Both the position numbers and the translations under genes were made by a program. From Pseudomonadota bacterium (GTDB lineage: Bacteria > Pseudomonadota > Gammaproteobacteria > Burkholderiales > Burkholderiaceae_F): a stretch of 64,000 nt of DNA. Of the stretch, positions 9,269-17,136 are shown one piece after another. Under the pieces are notes generated by a model, which was not told the DNA's origin, made no database searches, and saw nothing but the letters and a program-made list of their open reading frames with translations. The first letter of the stretch is position 1, and each line of letters opens with the position of its first letter. The stretch is from assembly GCA_029778535.1 (NCBI GenBank), contig JAKOQB010000095.1, positions 62,001 to 126,000 of the forward strand. The letters run 5' to 3'.

Positions 9269-10483
9269 ATGCCCAAGCTCTCCCGACGCGCCGACAGCCT
9301 CGGCACCGAAAACGCCTTCGTCGTGCTGGCGGAGGTCAACCAGCTGATCCGCGCCGGCAAGGACGTCATCTCGTTCTGCATCGGCCAGCCGGATTTCCCG
9401 ACGCCGATGCACATCCAGGACGCAGCGATCGACGCGATCCGATCGGGCAAGCACGGCTACACGCCGTCGGCCGGCATCGACGAGCTGCGCGCCGCCGCGG
9501 CGCGCTCGATGTCGGAGCTGCGCGGCATCGAGATTGCGCCCGACGAAGTCGTGGTCGGCGCGGGAGCGAAGCCCTTCATCGCGTACGCGATCGCGTCGGT
9601 GACCGACTACGGCGTCGGCGACGAGGTGATCTTCCCCGTGCCGGGTTTTCCGATCTACGAATCGCAGATCCGCGCCCACGGCGCGGTGCCGGTCGCGCTG
9701 CCGCTGCGCGAGTCGCGCCACTTCGCGTTCGATCCGACCGAGCTGGAGGCGCGCATCACCCCGCGCACGAAGCTCTTGATCCTGAACACGCCGCACAACC
9801 CGACCGGGGGGTTGCTGACGCGGGCCGACCTGGAGGCGATCGCCGCGGTACTGAAGCAGCACCCGCAGGTGTGGGTGTACGCCGACGAGATCTACTCGAA
9901 GCTCGTCTACGACGGCCGGTTCGTGTCGATCGCGTCGCTGCCCGGCATGCGCAGCCGCACCATCATCTCCGACGGCGCGTCGAAGACCTACGCGATGACC
10001 GGCTGGCGCATCGGCTTCACCGCCAGCCGGCAGCTCGCGCCGGTGTTCACCCGCTGGATCACCAACACCGAATCGTGCGCGTCGCAGATCAGCCAGTGGG
10101 CCGCGCTCGCGGCGCTGACCGGGCCGCAGCGCGACGCCGACGCTATGCGCGAGCGCTTCCACGCGCGGCGCGACCTGATCGTGCGGCTGCTCAATGACGT
10201 GCCCGGCTTCCGCTGCGCCAGCCCCGGCGGCGCGTTCTACGCGTGGCCGAACGTGACCGAGGCGTGCGCGCTGATCGGTGCGAAGGATTCCGAGGAACTG
10301 CGCAAGCGGCTGCTGAACGAGGCGGGAGTAGCGGTGTTGGCCGACATCCATTTCGGCCCCCGAGTCGAAGGCGACGGGCAGCACATCCGGTTTTCCTACG
10401 CGGCCAGAGAGCAGGCGATCGAAAGCGGCGTGGCGCGCATCGCCGACTTCGTCAAGCGCGCCACGCTGCCGCCGCGCAAGTGA
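9269..10483 (+). CDS. PLP-dependent class I/II aminotransferase (aspartate aminotransferase-like)
   Basis: A 404-residue fold-type I aminotransferase. The PLP lysine is K239 in SDGASKTYAMTGWRIG. Other landmarks are NTPHNPTGG, YADEIYSKLVYDG, and the C-terminal RFSYA that supplies the substrate-carboxylate arginine. The family uses aspartate, aromatic or alanine-type substrates; the exact amino donor cannot be told from sequence. Start ATG 9269 follows a short AT-rich stretch (CATATAATC) that could be a -10 element close to the gene. The stop overlaps the next ATG (TGATG), so the LUD gene is translationally coupled. Confidence 0.92.
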   Translation: MPKLSRRADSLGTENAFVVLAEVNQLIRAGKDVISFCIGQPDFPTPMHIQDAAIDAIRSGKHGYTPSAGIDELRAAAARSMSELRGIEIAPDEVVVGAGAKPFIAYAIASVTDYGVGDEVIFPVPGFPIYESQIRAHGAVPVALPLRESRHFAFDPTELEARITPRTKLLILNTPHNPTGGLLTRADLEAIAAVLKQHPQVWVYADEIYSKLVYDGRFVSIASLPGMRSRTIISDGASKTYAMTGWRIGFTASRQLAPVFTRWITNTESCASQISQWAALAALTGPQRDADAMRERFHARRDLIVRLLNDVPGFRCASPGGAFYAWPNVTEACALIGAKDSEELRKRLLNEAGVAVLADIHFGPRVEGDGQHIRFSYAAREQAIESGVARIADFVKRATLPPRK

Positions 10484-11160
10484 TGGATGCGTCGCAGGCA
10501 CGGGCGGCGATCCTGGCGCGGATCCGCGCCAACCTGCGGCGCGCGCCGCAGCCGGCCGCCGCCGAGCTCGCTGCGGTCGCCGACTACCTCGCGCAGCATC
10601 CGGCGGGGCCGCGGCCGAAGATCGAAGGCGACCTGGGAATCCGCTTTCGCGCGATGGCCGAACGCAGCCAGAGCACGGTCGACGAGGTGGCGCGCAGCGC
10701 CGATGCGCCGGCCGCGATCGCGCGCTATCTCGCCGCGCAGCAACTCGAGCCGCGCGCGGTGATCTGGCCGACGCTCGCGCCGTTGGACTGGAAGGGGGCC
10801 GGCATCGAAGTCGAGGCGCGCCCGCCGCGGCGCGACGAATCGCAGGGCTCGGACCGCATCGGCATCACCGGCTGCTTCTGCGCGCTGGCGGAAACCGGCA
10901 CGCTGGTGCTGCTGTCCGGCCCCGACACGCACGCCTCCACGCACCTGCTGCCGGAGACGCACATCGCGCTGGTGCCGGCCTCGCGCATCGTGCGCGACAT
11001 GGAGGACGCATTCGCGCTGATGCGCAGCGAGCGCGCAACGCTGCCGCGCTCGGTCAACATGGTCTCGGGCCCATCGCGCACCGGCGACATCGAGCAGACG
11101 ATCGTGCTCGGCGCGCACGGGCCGTTTCGCGTGCACATCGTCGTCGCCGTCGAGGAGTGA
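10483..11160 (+). CDS. LutC/YkgG-family LUD-domain protein
   Basis: A 225-residue protein with one LUD domain. Family signatures are GITGCFCALAETGTLVLLSG near residue 125 and the C-terminal GPSRTGDIEQTIVLGAHGP. LutC belongs to the LutABC lactate-utilisation complex, but here there is no LutA or LutB neighbour. Instead the gene lies between an aminotransferase and a 2-hydroxyacid dehydrogenase, a setting seen for stand-alone LUD proteins in Burkholderiales. Start ATG 10483 overlaps the preceding stop. Biochemical role unknown. Confidence 0.88.
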   Translation: MDASQARAAILARIRANLRRAPQPAAAELAAVADYLAQHPAGPRPKIEGDLGIRFRAMAERSQSTVDEVARSADAPAAIARYLAAQQLEPRAVIWPTLAPLDWKGAGIEVEARPPRRDESQGSDRIGITGCFCALAETGTLVLLSGPDTHASTHLLPETHIALVPASRIVRDMEDAFALMRSERATLPRSVNMVSGPSRTGDIEQTIVLGAHGPFRVHIVVAVEE

Positions 11161-11166
11161 CCGGCC

Positions 11167-12147
11167 ATGCGCCTGCGCGTCGTCGTGACCCGCCGCATCT
11201 TTCCCGAGCTGATCGAAGAGCTGCGCGCGCGCTACGAACTGGTCGACAACCAGGAAGACGCGGTGTGGAGCGCGGCGCAGCTCGCCGAGCGGCTGCGCGA
11301 CGCCGACGGCGCGCTGCTGACCTCCGGCGAACGCGTCGACGACGCGCTGCTCGCCGCGTGCCCGCAGCTCAAGGTCGCGAGCAACATCGCGGTCGGCTAC
11401 AACAACATCGATCTGGCGGCCTGCACGCGCCACGGCGTGGCGGCGACCAACACGCCGGACGTGCTGAACGAGGCGACCGCGGACCACGCGTGGGCGCTGT
11501 TGCTGGCGGCGGCGCGCCGCATCGGCGAATCGGAGCGCTGGCTGCGCGCCGGGCACTGGCAGCGCTGGACCTTCGAAATGTTCATGGGTGCGGAACTGCA
11601 CGGCACCACGCTCGGCGTGCTCGGCATGGGCCGCATCGGTCGCGCGATCGCACGGCGCGCGCAGGGTTTCGGCATGCGCGTGCTGTATCACAACCGGCGC
11701 CGGCTGCCCGCCGCGGAAGAGGGCGCTGCGCACTGGGTGACCAAGGAAGATCTGCTGCGCGCGGTCGACCACCTGATCGTGATGGTGCCGGGCGGCACCG
11801 AGACGCGCCACCTGATCGGGAGCGCGGAACTGGCGCTGATGAAGCCGACCGCGGTGCTGGTCAATGTCGCGCGCGGGGGCGTGGTCGACGACGATGCGCT
11901 GGCGGCCGCGCTGCGCGCCGGAAGGCTGGCTGCCGCGGGGCTCGACGTGTTCGAGGACGAACCGAAGGTGCACGCGAGCCTGCTCGCGCTGGAAAATGCG
12001 GTGCTGACGCCGCACATCGCGTCCAGCACGCGCGCCACGCGCGAGGCGATGGCGAAACTGGCGATGCGCAACCTCGACGACGTGCTGCAAGGGCGCCGCC
12101 CGGCGGCGCTGCTGAACCCCGACGTGTGGGATCATCGCCGCCACTGA
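11167..12147 (+). CDS. D-2-hydroxyacid dehydrogenase (glyoxylate/hydroxypyruvate reductase-like)
   Basis: A 326-residue NAD(P)-dependent oxidoreductase. The Rossmann motif GVLGMGRIGRAIA lies at about 150-163. The catalytic arginine is in NVARGGVVDD, the glutamate in DVFEDEP, and the histidine in LTPHIASST, all in correct order. Best guess is a GhrB-type D-glycerate/hydroxypyruvate/glyoxylate reductase. It begins 7 bp after the LUD gene, so the three genes from 9269 form a likely operon handling 2-oxo and 2-hydroxy acids. Confidence 0.9.
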   Translation: MRLRVVVTRRIFPELIEELRARYELVDNQEDAVWSAAQLAERLRDADGALLTSGERVDDALLAACPQLKVASNIAVGYNNIDLAACTRHGVAATNTPDVLNEATADHAWALLLAAARRIGESERWLRAGHWQRWTFEMFMGAELHGTTLGVLGMGRIGRAIARRAQGFGMRVLYHNRRRLPAAEEGAAHWVTKEDLLRAVDHLIVMVPGGTETRHLIGSAELALMKPTAVLVNVARGGVVDDDALAAALRAGRLAAAGLDVFEDEPKVHASLLALENAVLTPHIASSTRATREAMAKLAMRNLDDVLQGRRPAALLNPDVWDHRRH

Positions 12148-12161
12148 CCCGGAGCTGACCG

Positions 12162-12494
12162 ATGTCCGACATCAAGTACGTGCGCAGCCACAGCCTGTCG
12201 CTGAAGGAAGCCAGGAAGGTGGCGCAGAAGACTGCCGACGATCTGGCCGACGAATACGACCTCGAGAGCGAGTGGAACGGCGACACGCTGCACTTCCACC
12301 GCAGCGGCGTCGAAGGTCACATGCGCGTGACCGACAAGCAGATCGACCTGAATGTCAAGCTCGGCTTCCTGCTCAAGCCGTTCAAGGCGAAATTCGAGCA
12401 GCACATCGAGCGGCACCTGGACGGACTGCTGGCGCAGGCCAGGCCAGCCAAAGTGGCGACGGCGAACGCGAAAGGCGGCGGCCGCAAGGGCTGA
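12162..12494 (+). CDS. Polyhydroxyalkanoic acid system family protein
   Basis: A 110-residue small protein matching the PHA-system/granule-region family: the pattern HSLSLKEARKVAQKTADDLA, a beta segment WNGDTLHFHRSGVEGHM, then DLNVKLGFLLKPFKAKFEQHIERHLDGLL. Family members are encoded near PHA genes and their molecular role is not settled. The tail is basic and low in complexity (KVATANAKGGGRKG). It follows the reductase by 14 bp and ends 2 bp before the convergent ABC ATPase gene. Confidence 0.85.
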   Translation: MSDIKYVRSHSLSLKEARKVAQKTADDLADEYDLESEWNGDTLHFHRSGVEGHMRVTDKQIDLNVKLGFLLKPFKAKFEQHIERHLDGLLAQARPAKVATANAKGGGRKG

Positions 12495-12496
12495 GG

Positions 12497-13552
12497 TCAG
12501 TTCGGCAGTGCCCGCACCTCGGCCGGGTCGATCCCGACCCGCACCTGCGCGCCGACCGCGAGCAGCGGTTCGCTCGCCAGATGCGGGGCGTCCACGGTGA
12601 GCGTCCGGCCGCCGGCGCGCACGCTGTAGCGCGTGAACTCGCCGAGGAACTCGCGCCTGTGCACCTCGGCATCGAGCCAGATGCGCCGCCCATCGGTGGC
12701 GCTGCCGCGCGCGACGACGGCAAGTGTGTGCGGGCGCACCGAGACCGCGGTCGCCTCGCTTGCCAGCGGGATCGCGCCGAGGCCGTCGATCTCGAACGAC
12801 CGCCGCGCGCGGTCGTAGCGCCCCGTCAGGAAATTGGTGGTGCCGACGAACTCGGCGACGAAGCGGTTGACCGGGTTGTCGAACAGCTCCGCCGGCGCGC
12901 CCACCTGCTGCAGCACGCCCTGGTCGAGCACCGCCATGCGGTCCGCGGTCGTCATCGCCTCTTCCTGGTCATGGGTGACGAAGATCGTCGTGATGCCGAG
13001 CTTGCGCTGCAGCGACAGCAACTCCTGCCGCATCTCCTCGCGCAGCTTCTTGTCGAGGTTCGACAGCGGCTCGTCGAGCAGCAGCACCTGCGGCTCGATC
13101 ACGATCGTGCGCGCCAGCGCCACCCGCTGCTGCTGGCCGCCGGAAAGTTGATTCGGGCGGCGCCTGGCGAACTGCGTCAGGCCAACAAGTTCAAGCGCAC
13201 CGGCGGTGCGGCGGCGGATCTCGTCGTTGGACAGCCGCCGCTCGACCAGCCCGAACGCGACGTTGTCGTGCACGGTCAGGTGCGGCCAGAGTGCATAGCT
13301 CTGGAACACCATGCCGATGTTGCGTGCGTGCGGGGCGACCGCGGTGATGTCGCGGCCGTCGACGAGCAACTGGCCGCGGCTGTGGCGGTTGAAGCCCGCG
13401 ATCAGCCGCAGCAGCGTGCTCTTGCCCGAGCCGCTCGGACCGAGCAGCGCGAAGAACTCGCCCGGTTCGATCCTGAGGGTGATGTCCTTCAGCACTTCGT
13501 TTCTGCCGTAGGACAGGGCGATGCGGATGCATTCGACCGCGACCTTCTTCAT
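12497..13552 (-). CDS. ABC importer ATPase (FbpC/PotA-like)
   Basis: A 351-residue ATPase. Walker A is GPSGSGKST (near residue 37), the Q-loop FQSYALWPH, the signature LSGGQQQRVALAR, Walker B VLLLDEPLSNLD, and the switch histidine VTHD. A C-terminal TOBE/OB region follows from about 240. Start ATG 13552 overlaps the permease stop by 4 bp (ATGA). Family members energise uptake of ferric iron, polyamines, thiosulfate or small organic anions; the FbpC-like layout is clear but the substrate is not. Confidence 0.93.
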   Translation of the reverse strand: MKKVAVECIRIALSYGRNEVLKDITLRIEPGEFFALLGPSGSGKSTLLRLIAGFNRHSRGQLLVDGRDITAVAPHARNIGMVFQSYALWPHLTVHDNVAFGLVERRLSNDEIRRRTAGALELVGLTQFARRRPNQLSGGQQQRVALARTIVIEPQVLLLDEPLSNLDKKLREEMRQELLSLQRKLGITTIFVTHDQEEAMTTADRMAVLDQGVLQQVGAPAELFDNPVNRFVAEFVGTTNFLTGRYDRARRSFEIDGLGAIPLASEATAVSVRPHTLAVVARGSATDGRRIWLDAEVHRREFLGEFTRYSVRAGGRTLTVDAPHLASEPLLAVGAQVRVGIDPAEVRALPN

Positions 13553-15285
13553 CGCGCCTCCAAGGCGGTGCGGTCGGCCTGCGCCACGAGGCGCTGCGAC
13601 AGGTACGTTCCGGCCGCCACCAGCAGCACTGCCAGCACGCCCAGCGCGGCACCGGGGCCGCGCCCGGCGACCGACTGCATGTAGAGATAGATACCGTAGC
13701 TCATCGGCGCCTGCGAGTCGCGTGTGACGAGCAGGATCGTCGCCGACAGTTCGACGGCTGCGGTGATGAAGCTCGACACGAAGCCGGCGAGGATGCCGCC
13801 CGCCATCAGCGGAATCACCACGCGCCTCACGACGCGCCCGCCGGACGCGCCGAGCATCTGCGCCGCTTCCTCCAGACTGACGTTGATCTGCTGCAGCGCC
13901 GCCATGCACGAACGCAGTGCATACGGCAGCCGCCGCACCGCGTACGCGAGCATGATGAGCAGCCAGGTCTGCGTGACCGGGATGCCGAACGGCTCGAACT
14001 GCTGGAAGGTGCGCAGGTAGCCGATCGCCAGCACGATGCCCGGCACCGCGATCGCAGCGCTGGCGAGAAAGTCGAGCCACTGCCGCCCCGGCAGGCGCGT
14101 GCGCAGGATCAGGTAGGCGATCGCGACGCCGAGCGCGACGTCGATCAATGCCGCCAGGCCGCAGTACAAGAGCGTGTTGCCGATCATGTGCGGGCTGTCG
14201 CTGAACACGGTCGCGTAGTTGGCAAGCGTGTAGGCGTCCGGCAGCACGGAGAAGCTCCACACGCGCGCGAAGGACAGGATCAGCAGTCCCAGGTGCGGCG
14301 ACAGCACGACCAGCAGCACCAGCGCGATGCCGGTGTACGCTACGACGGCTTGCCAGGCACTGAGCCTGCGCCGGGCGATGCCGGCGCCGCCCTTCTGCAG
14401 CGTCGAATACTCGCGGCCCTTCATCACGCGCACCGACAGCCACAGCGCGAGGATCGAGAACGCGATCATCATCACGCTGATCACGTAGCCGAGCGGGTCT
14501 TCGAGGCCGACCTGCGTGATGCGCAGGTACGCCTGCGGTGCGAGCAGGTTGGTCTGTCCGAGCACCAGCGGCGTGCCCAGATCGTCGAAGACCTTGATGA
14601 ACACGAGTGCGGCGCCGGCGAGATAGCCGGGCAGCGCGAGCGGAAACACCACACGGCGGAACAGGCGCCAGCCCCGGCAGCCGAGGTTCAGCGCCGCCTC
14701 CTCCATCGCGCCGTCGATGTTGCGCAGCGCGACGGTGAGGTTCATCAGGATGAAGGGAAAGTAGTGCAGGCTCTCGACGAAGATCACGCCCGTGAGTCCC
14801 TGCATCAGCGGCAATGTGAAGCCGAGATACTCGTCGAGCAGCAGATTGATCGACCCCGAGCGGCCGAAGATCAGCGTCATCGCCACCGCGCCGACGAAAG
14901 GCGGCATCACGAGCGGCAGGACGCCGAGCGCCTGGATCAGAGCCGCGCCCCGGAACCGGAAACGCGCCGTGATGTACGCCAGCGGCACCGCGATCAGCGA
15001 CGCGAGCGTCACGCTGACGGCGGCGATGAACAGCGAATTGAAGAACGACTCGCGCATCAGCGCGGTGGCGAAGAACGCGTCGAAATGCCCCAGCGTCAGG
15101 CTGCCGTCGGCATCGCGCAAAGCTGTGATGAAGACGGTGCCGACCGGGATCAGCAGGAACGCGGCGAGAAACGCGACGACCGCCGCTGCCACCGCCAGCG
15201 CGCCGTTCGATGCGCCGAGGCGCTGCCGCAGCGCAGCCGGCCAGCGAGCGCGGAGGCGGCCGGCGCTTTCGGGCGGCGCGACCAT
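13549..15285 (-). CDS. ABC importer fused permease (FbpB-like, two BPD domains)
   Basis: A 578-residue inner-membrane permease with two binding-protein-dependent transport domains in one chain, about twelve membrane segments. EAA-loop motifs appear twice: EEAALNLGCRGWRLFRRVVFP in the first half and EEAAQMLGASGGRVVRRVVIP in the second. This one-chain permease is typical of ferric-iron-type (FbpB) importers. Start ATG 15285 is chosen because the cytoplasmic leader and first membrane segment follow it; the frame is open far upstream but overlaps the binding-protein gene antiparallel to no family likeness. Confidence 0.92.
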   Translation of the reverse strand: MVAPPESAGRLRARWPAALRQRLGASNGALAVAAAVVAFLAAFLLIPVGTVFITALRDADGSLTLGHFDAFFATALMRESFFNSLFIAAVSVTLASLIAVPLAYITARFRFRGAALIQALGVLPLVMPPFVGAVAMTLIFGRSGSINLLLDEYLGFTLPLMQGLTGVIFVESLHYFPFILMNLTVALRNIDGAMEEAALNLGCRGWRLFRRVVFPLALPGYLAGAALVFIKVFDDLGTPLVLGQTNLLAPQAYLRITQVGLEDPLGYVISVMMIAFSILALWLSVRVMKGREYSTLQKGGAGIARRRLSAWQAVVAYTGIALVLLVVLSPHLGLLILSFARVWSFSVLPDAYTLANYATVFSDSPHMIGNTLLYCGLAALIDVALGVAIAYLILRTRLPGRQWLDFLASAAIAVPGIVLAIGYLRTFQQFEPFGIPVTQTWLLIMLAYAVRRLPYALRSCMAALQQINVSLEEAAQMLGASGGRVVRRVVIPLMAGGILAGFVSSFITAAVELSATILLVTRDSQAPMSYGIYLYMQSVAGRGPGAALGVLAVLLVAAGTYLSQRLVAQADRTALEAR

Positions 15286-15298
15286 CCGCTTACGGCGT

Positions 15299-15350
15299 CG
15301 TCCCCGCCCCCGATCGCGGTCGCGGGCAGTCTGGCGCGGGAATGACACGC
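15299..15350. repeat. Dispersed palindromic repeat, copy 2
   Basis: Carries the two blocks shared with 6429-6529: CGTCCCCGCCCCCGAT (15299-15314) and GGCGCGGGAATGACACGC (15333-15350). The left arm of the ATTCCCGC hairpin is lost, so this copy is degraded. It sits between the binding protein and permease genes of one ABC operon, just upstream of the permease start, where it could affect relative expression. Confidence 0.65.
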
Positions 15351-15380
15351 CGGTGGGACCGCATCGGCTGGCCGGCGCGG

Positions 15381-16700
15381 TTACTTGACCGATGCGGCCG
15401 CCTGCCTTGCAAGTTCCGCCGCCTTCTCGTAATTGGCCTTCGCCTTGCTGTTCCAGGTTCCTTCCAGTCCGGTGATCTGCTTGGCGAGCGCCACCTCGCG
15501 CTTGTTCGACGCGAACAGTTTCTGGAATTCCTTCTGGTCGGCGATCTGCGACGAGATCAGCGGCGCAAATGCGAGGTCGCGCGCCTGCTTCAGCAGCGCT
15601 TCCGCCTCGGCATTCTTCCTGCCCGCCAGCTTGCCTTCCGCTTCGAGGATCGCCTTCGTCGCCGCCTGCAGTTCCTTCAGCCGGAACGTGATCGTCTGGT
15701 CGAACAGCGACTGCACGATCGCGTAGCGTTGTTCCGAAAGATCGGCGTTGAACTGCACACGGCTGCGCTTGACGATCGCCTGCGGATCGGGGTATCCGGG
15801 CGGGATCCGGCCGCCGAACGCCGCGTACGGCAGCACCGGCAGGCGCGAGATCGCCGGCTGCAGCAGCAGTTCCTGTCCGTCCTGCGACAGCGCAAACTCG
15901 ACGAACCTGCGCGCCTCGTCCGGATTGCGGCTGCCGGAGATCAGCGCGATATTGGCGGGCACGATCGAGGTCATCTGCGGATAGACGAACTCGACCGGAA
16001 AGCCCGAATACTTGCCGGCCAGCCCGAAGAAGTCGATCACCGGGCCGGCGCCGAACTGGCCGTTGTTGATGCCGTCGGGAACGCCGAATGAGCGCTCGGT
16101 GATCTGGGCGCTGTTGCCGGCCATGCGCAGGATCGTCGACCAGCCGCGGTCCCAGCCCTCGCCCTGCAGGATCGTCTCGACCGTCAGGTGCATCGTGCCC
16201 GAGCGCGACGGCGAGGTCATCGCGACGTGGCCGAACCACTGCGGCTTCAGCAGGTCGTTCCATTCCTGCGGCGCCGCGAGCTTGTTGGCCTTCAGATAGC
16301 GGGTGTTGTACATGATCCCGTAGCCCGCCAGCGCCTGGCCAAGGTAGTAGCCCTCTGGATCGTTGATCGGATAGTTGCCGATCCGGCCCGGCACCTTCGG
16401 ATTGGCGAGACCCTCGCCGGGCGCGAGCAGCTTGTCGCGCTTGAGCACCTCGAACGCGTCCGGCGCGCTGGCCCAGAAGATCTCCGGCCGCTTGCCGGCC
16501 GCGGTCTCGCGCACGAACGCAATGCCGGCGACCGTGTTCTTGTTCAGGATCTCGAGCGTGATGCCCGGGTTGCGCTTCTCGAATGCCGCCTTGTAGGCGC
16601 TGGTCAGCTCCTTCGGAAACGACGTGATCACGGTGACGGTTCCGGCCGTCGCCAGCGGCGCGGCGAGCGCCAACGCAAGTGCGGCGATTGCAGATCTCAT
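15381..16700 (-). CDS. Periplasmic substrate-binding protein of the ABC importer
   Basis: A 439-residue extracellular solute-binding protein (AfuA/FbpA-like fold). A signal peptide covers about residues 1-20 (MRSAIAALALALAAPLATAG), followed by TVTVITSFPKELTSAYKAAF. The C-terminal third (about 340-439) is an unusually long helical, lysine/alanine-rich extension compared with a usual length near 340. Start ATG 16700 has the strong site GGAGGAG; an upstream in-frame start at 16724 would spoil the signal peptide. It is first in the operon with the fused permease and ATPase. Ligand unknown; iron or a small organic anion is possible. Confidence 0.88.
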   Translation of the reverse strand: MRSAIAALALALAAPLATAGTVTVITSFPKELTSAYKAAFEKRNPGITLEILNKNTVAGIAFVRETAAGKRPEIFWASAPDAFEVLKRDKLLAPGEGLANPKVPGRIGNYPINDPEGYYLGQALAGYGIMYNTRYLKANKLAAPQEWNDLLKPQWFGHVAMTSPSRSGTMHLTVETILQGEGWDRGWSTILRMAGNSAQITERSFGVPDGINNGQFGAGPVIDFFGLAGKYSGFPVEFVYPQMTSIVPANIALISGSRNPDEARRFVEFALSQDGQELLLQPAISRLPVLPYAAFGGRIPPGYPDPQAIVKRSRVQFNADLSEQRYAIVQSLFDQTITFRLKELQAATKAILEAEGKLAGRKNAEAEALLKQARDLAFAPLISSQIADQKEFQKLFASNKREVALAKQITGLEGTWNSKAKANYEKAAELARQAAASVK

Positions 16701-16726
16701 GCAGCTCCTCCCGGCTTTCCACAAAT

Positions 16727-16757
16727 GGCGACGGCCCGCACCGAGCGGGCCGTCGCC
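16727..16757 (-). terminator. Strong hairpin after the acyl-CoA-binding protein gene
   Basis: GGCGACGGCCCGC (16727-16739) pairs perfectly over 13 bp with GCGGGCCGTCGCC (16745-16757), loop ACCGA. On the minus strand it is followed by ATTTGTGG, a weak T-tract. It separates the acyl-CoA-binding protein gene from the ABC operon. Confidence 0.8.
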
Positions 16758-16769
16758 GTGAATCGGTAC

Positions 16770-17030
16770 TCAGCCCTTCAGGTCGTCGATCAGCGCGATG
16801 TACTGCTTCATCGCGACGTCGGCCTTGGTGCCCTTGATCTCGTTCCACGCGTCCCACTTGGCGCGGCCGACCATGTCGGTGAAGCCGGGCCGCTTGCCGT
16901 CGACGTCGCCGACGGTGGCCTGCTTGTAGAGCGCGTACATCTTCAGCAGCGTCGAGTTGTCGGGTCTCTCGGACAGGTTCTTCGAAGCGGCGACGGCCTG
17001 CTCGAATTTCGCCTTCAGGTCGCTCATCGT
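16770..17030 (-). CDS. Acyl-CoA-binding protein
   Basis: An 86-residue four-helix protein of the ACBP family that binds long-chain acyl-CoA esters in the cytoplasm. The signature LLKMYALYKQATVGDVDGKRPGF and AKWDAWNEIKG are both present, with the tyrosine, lysine and tryptophan ligands of the acyl-CoA head group. Full family length. GAGGAG precedes ATG 17030. It is divergent from the wax ester synthase/DGAT gene across 106 bp, which links it to acyl-CoA use in storage lipid formation. Confidence 0.95.
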   Translation of the reverse strand, partial: TMSDLKAKFEQAVAASKNLSERPDNSTLLKMYALYKQATVGDVDGKRPGFTDMVGRAKWDAWNEIKGTKADVAMKQYIALIDDLKG

Positions 17031-17136
17031 CTCCTCCGCGAATTGGCGTGCGGCAACGCTAGCATATGAAGTGCGGCGGTGGCAGACTGCACGCCCGGTC
17101 GCGCTGGTCCGGCCGGCTGCACTCTGGAGAAACCCG

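Noticed and set aside
13549-16857. An apparent 1102-codon gene joining the fused permease to the region of the binding protein
   Set aside because: The part upstream of 15285 has no family likeness and overlaps the well-supported binding protein in another frame; the permease starts at 15285.
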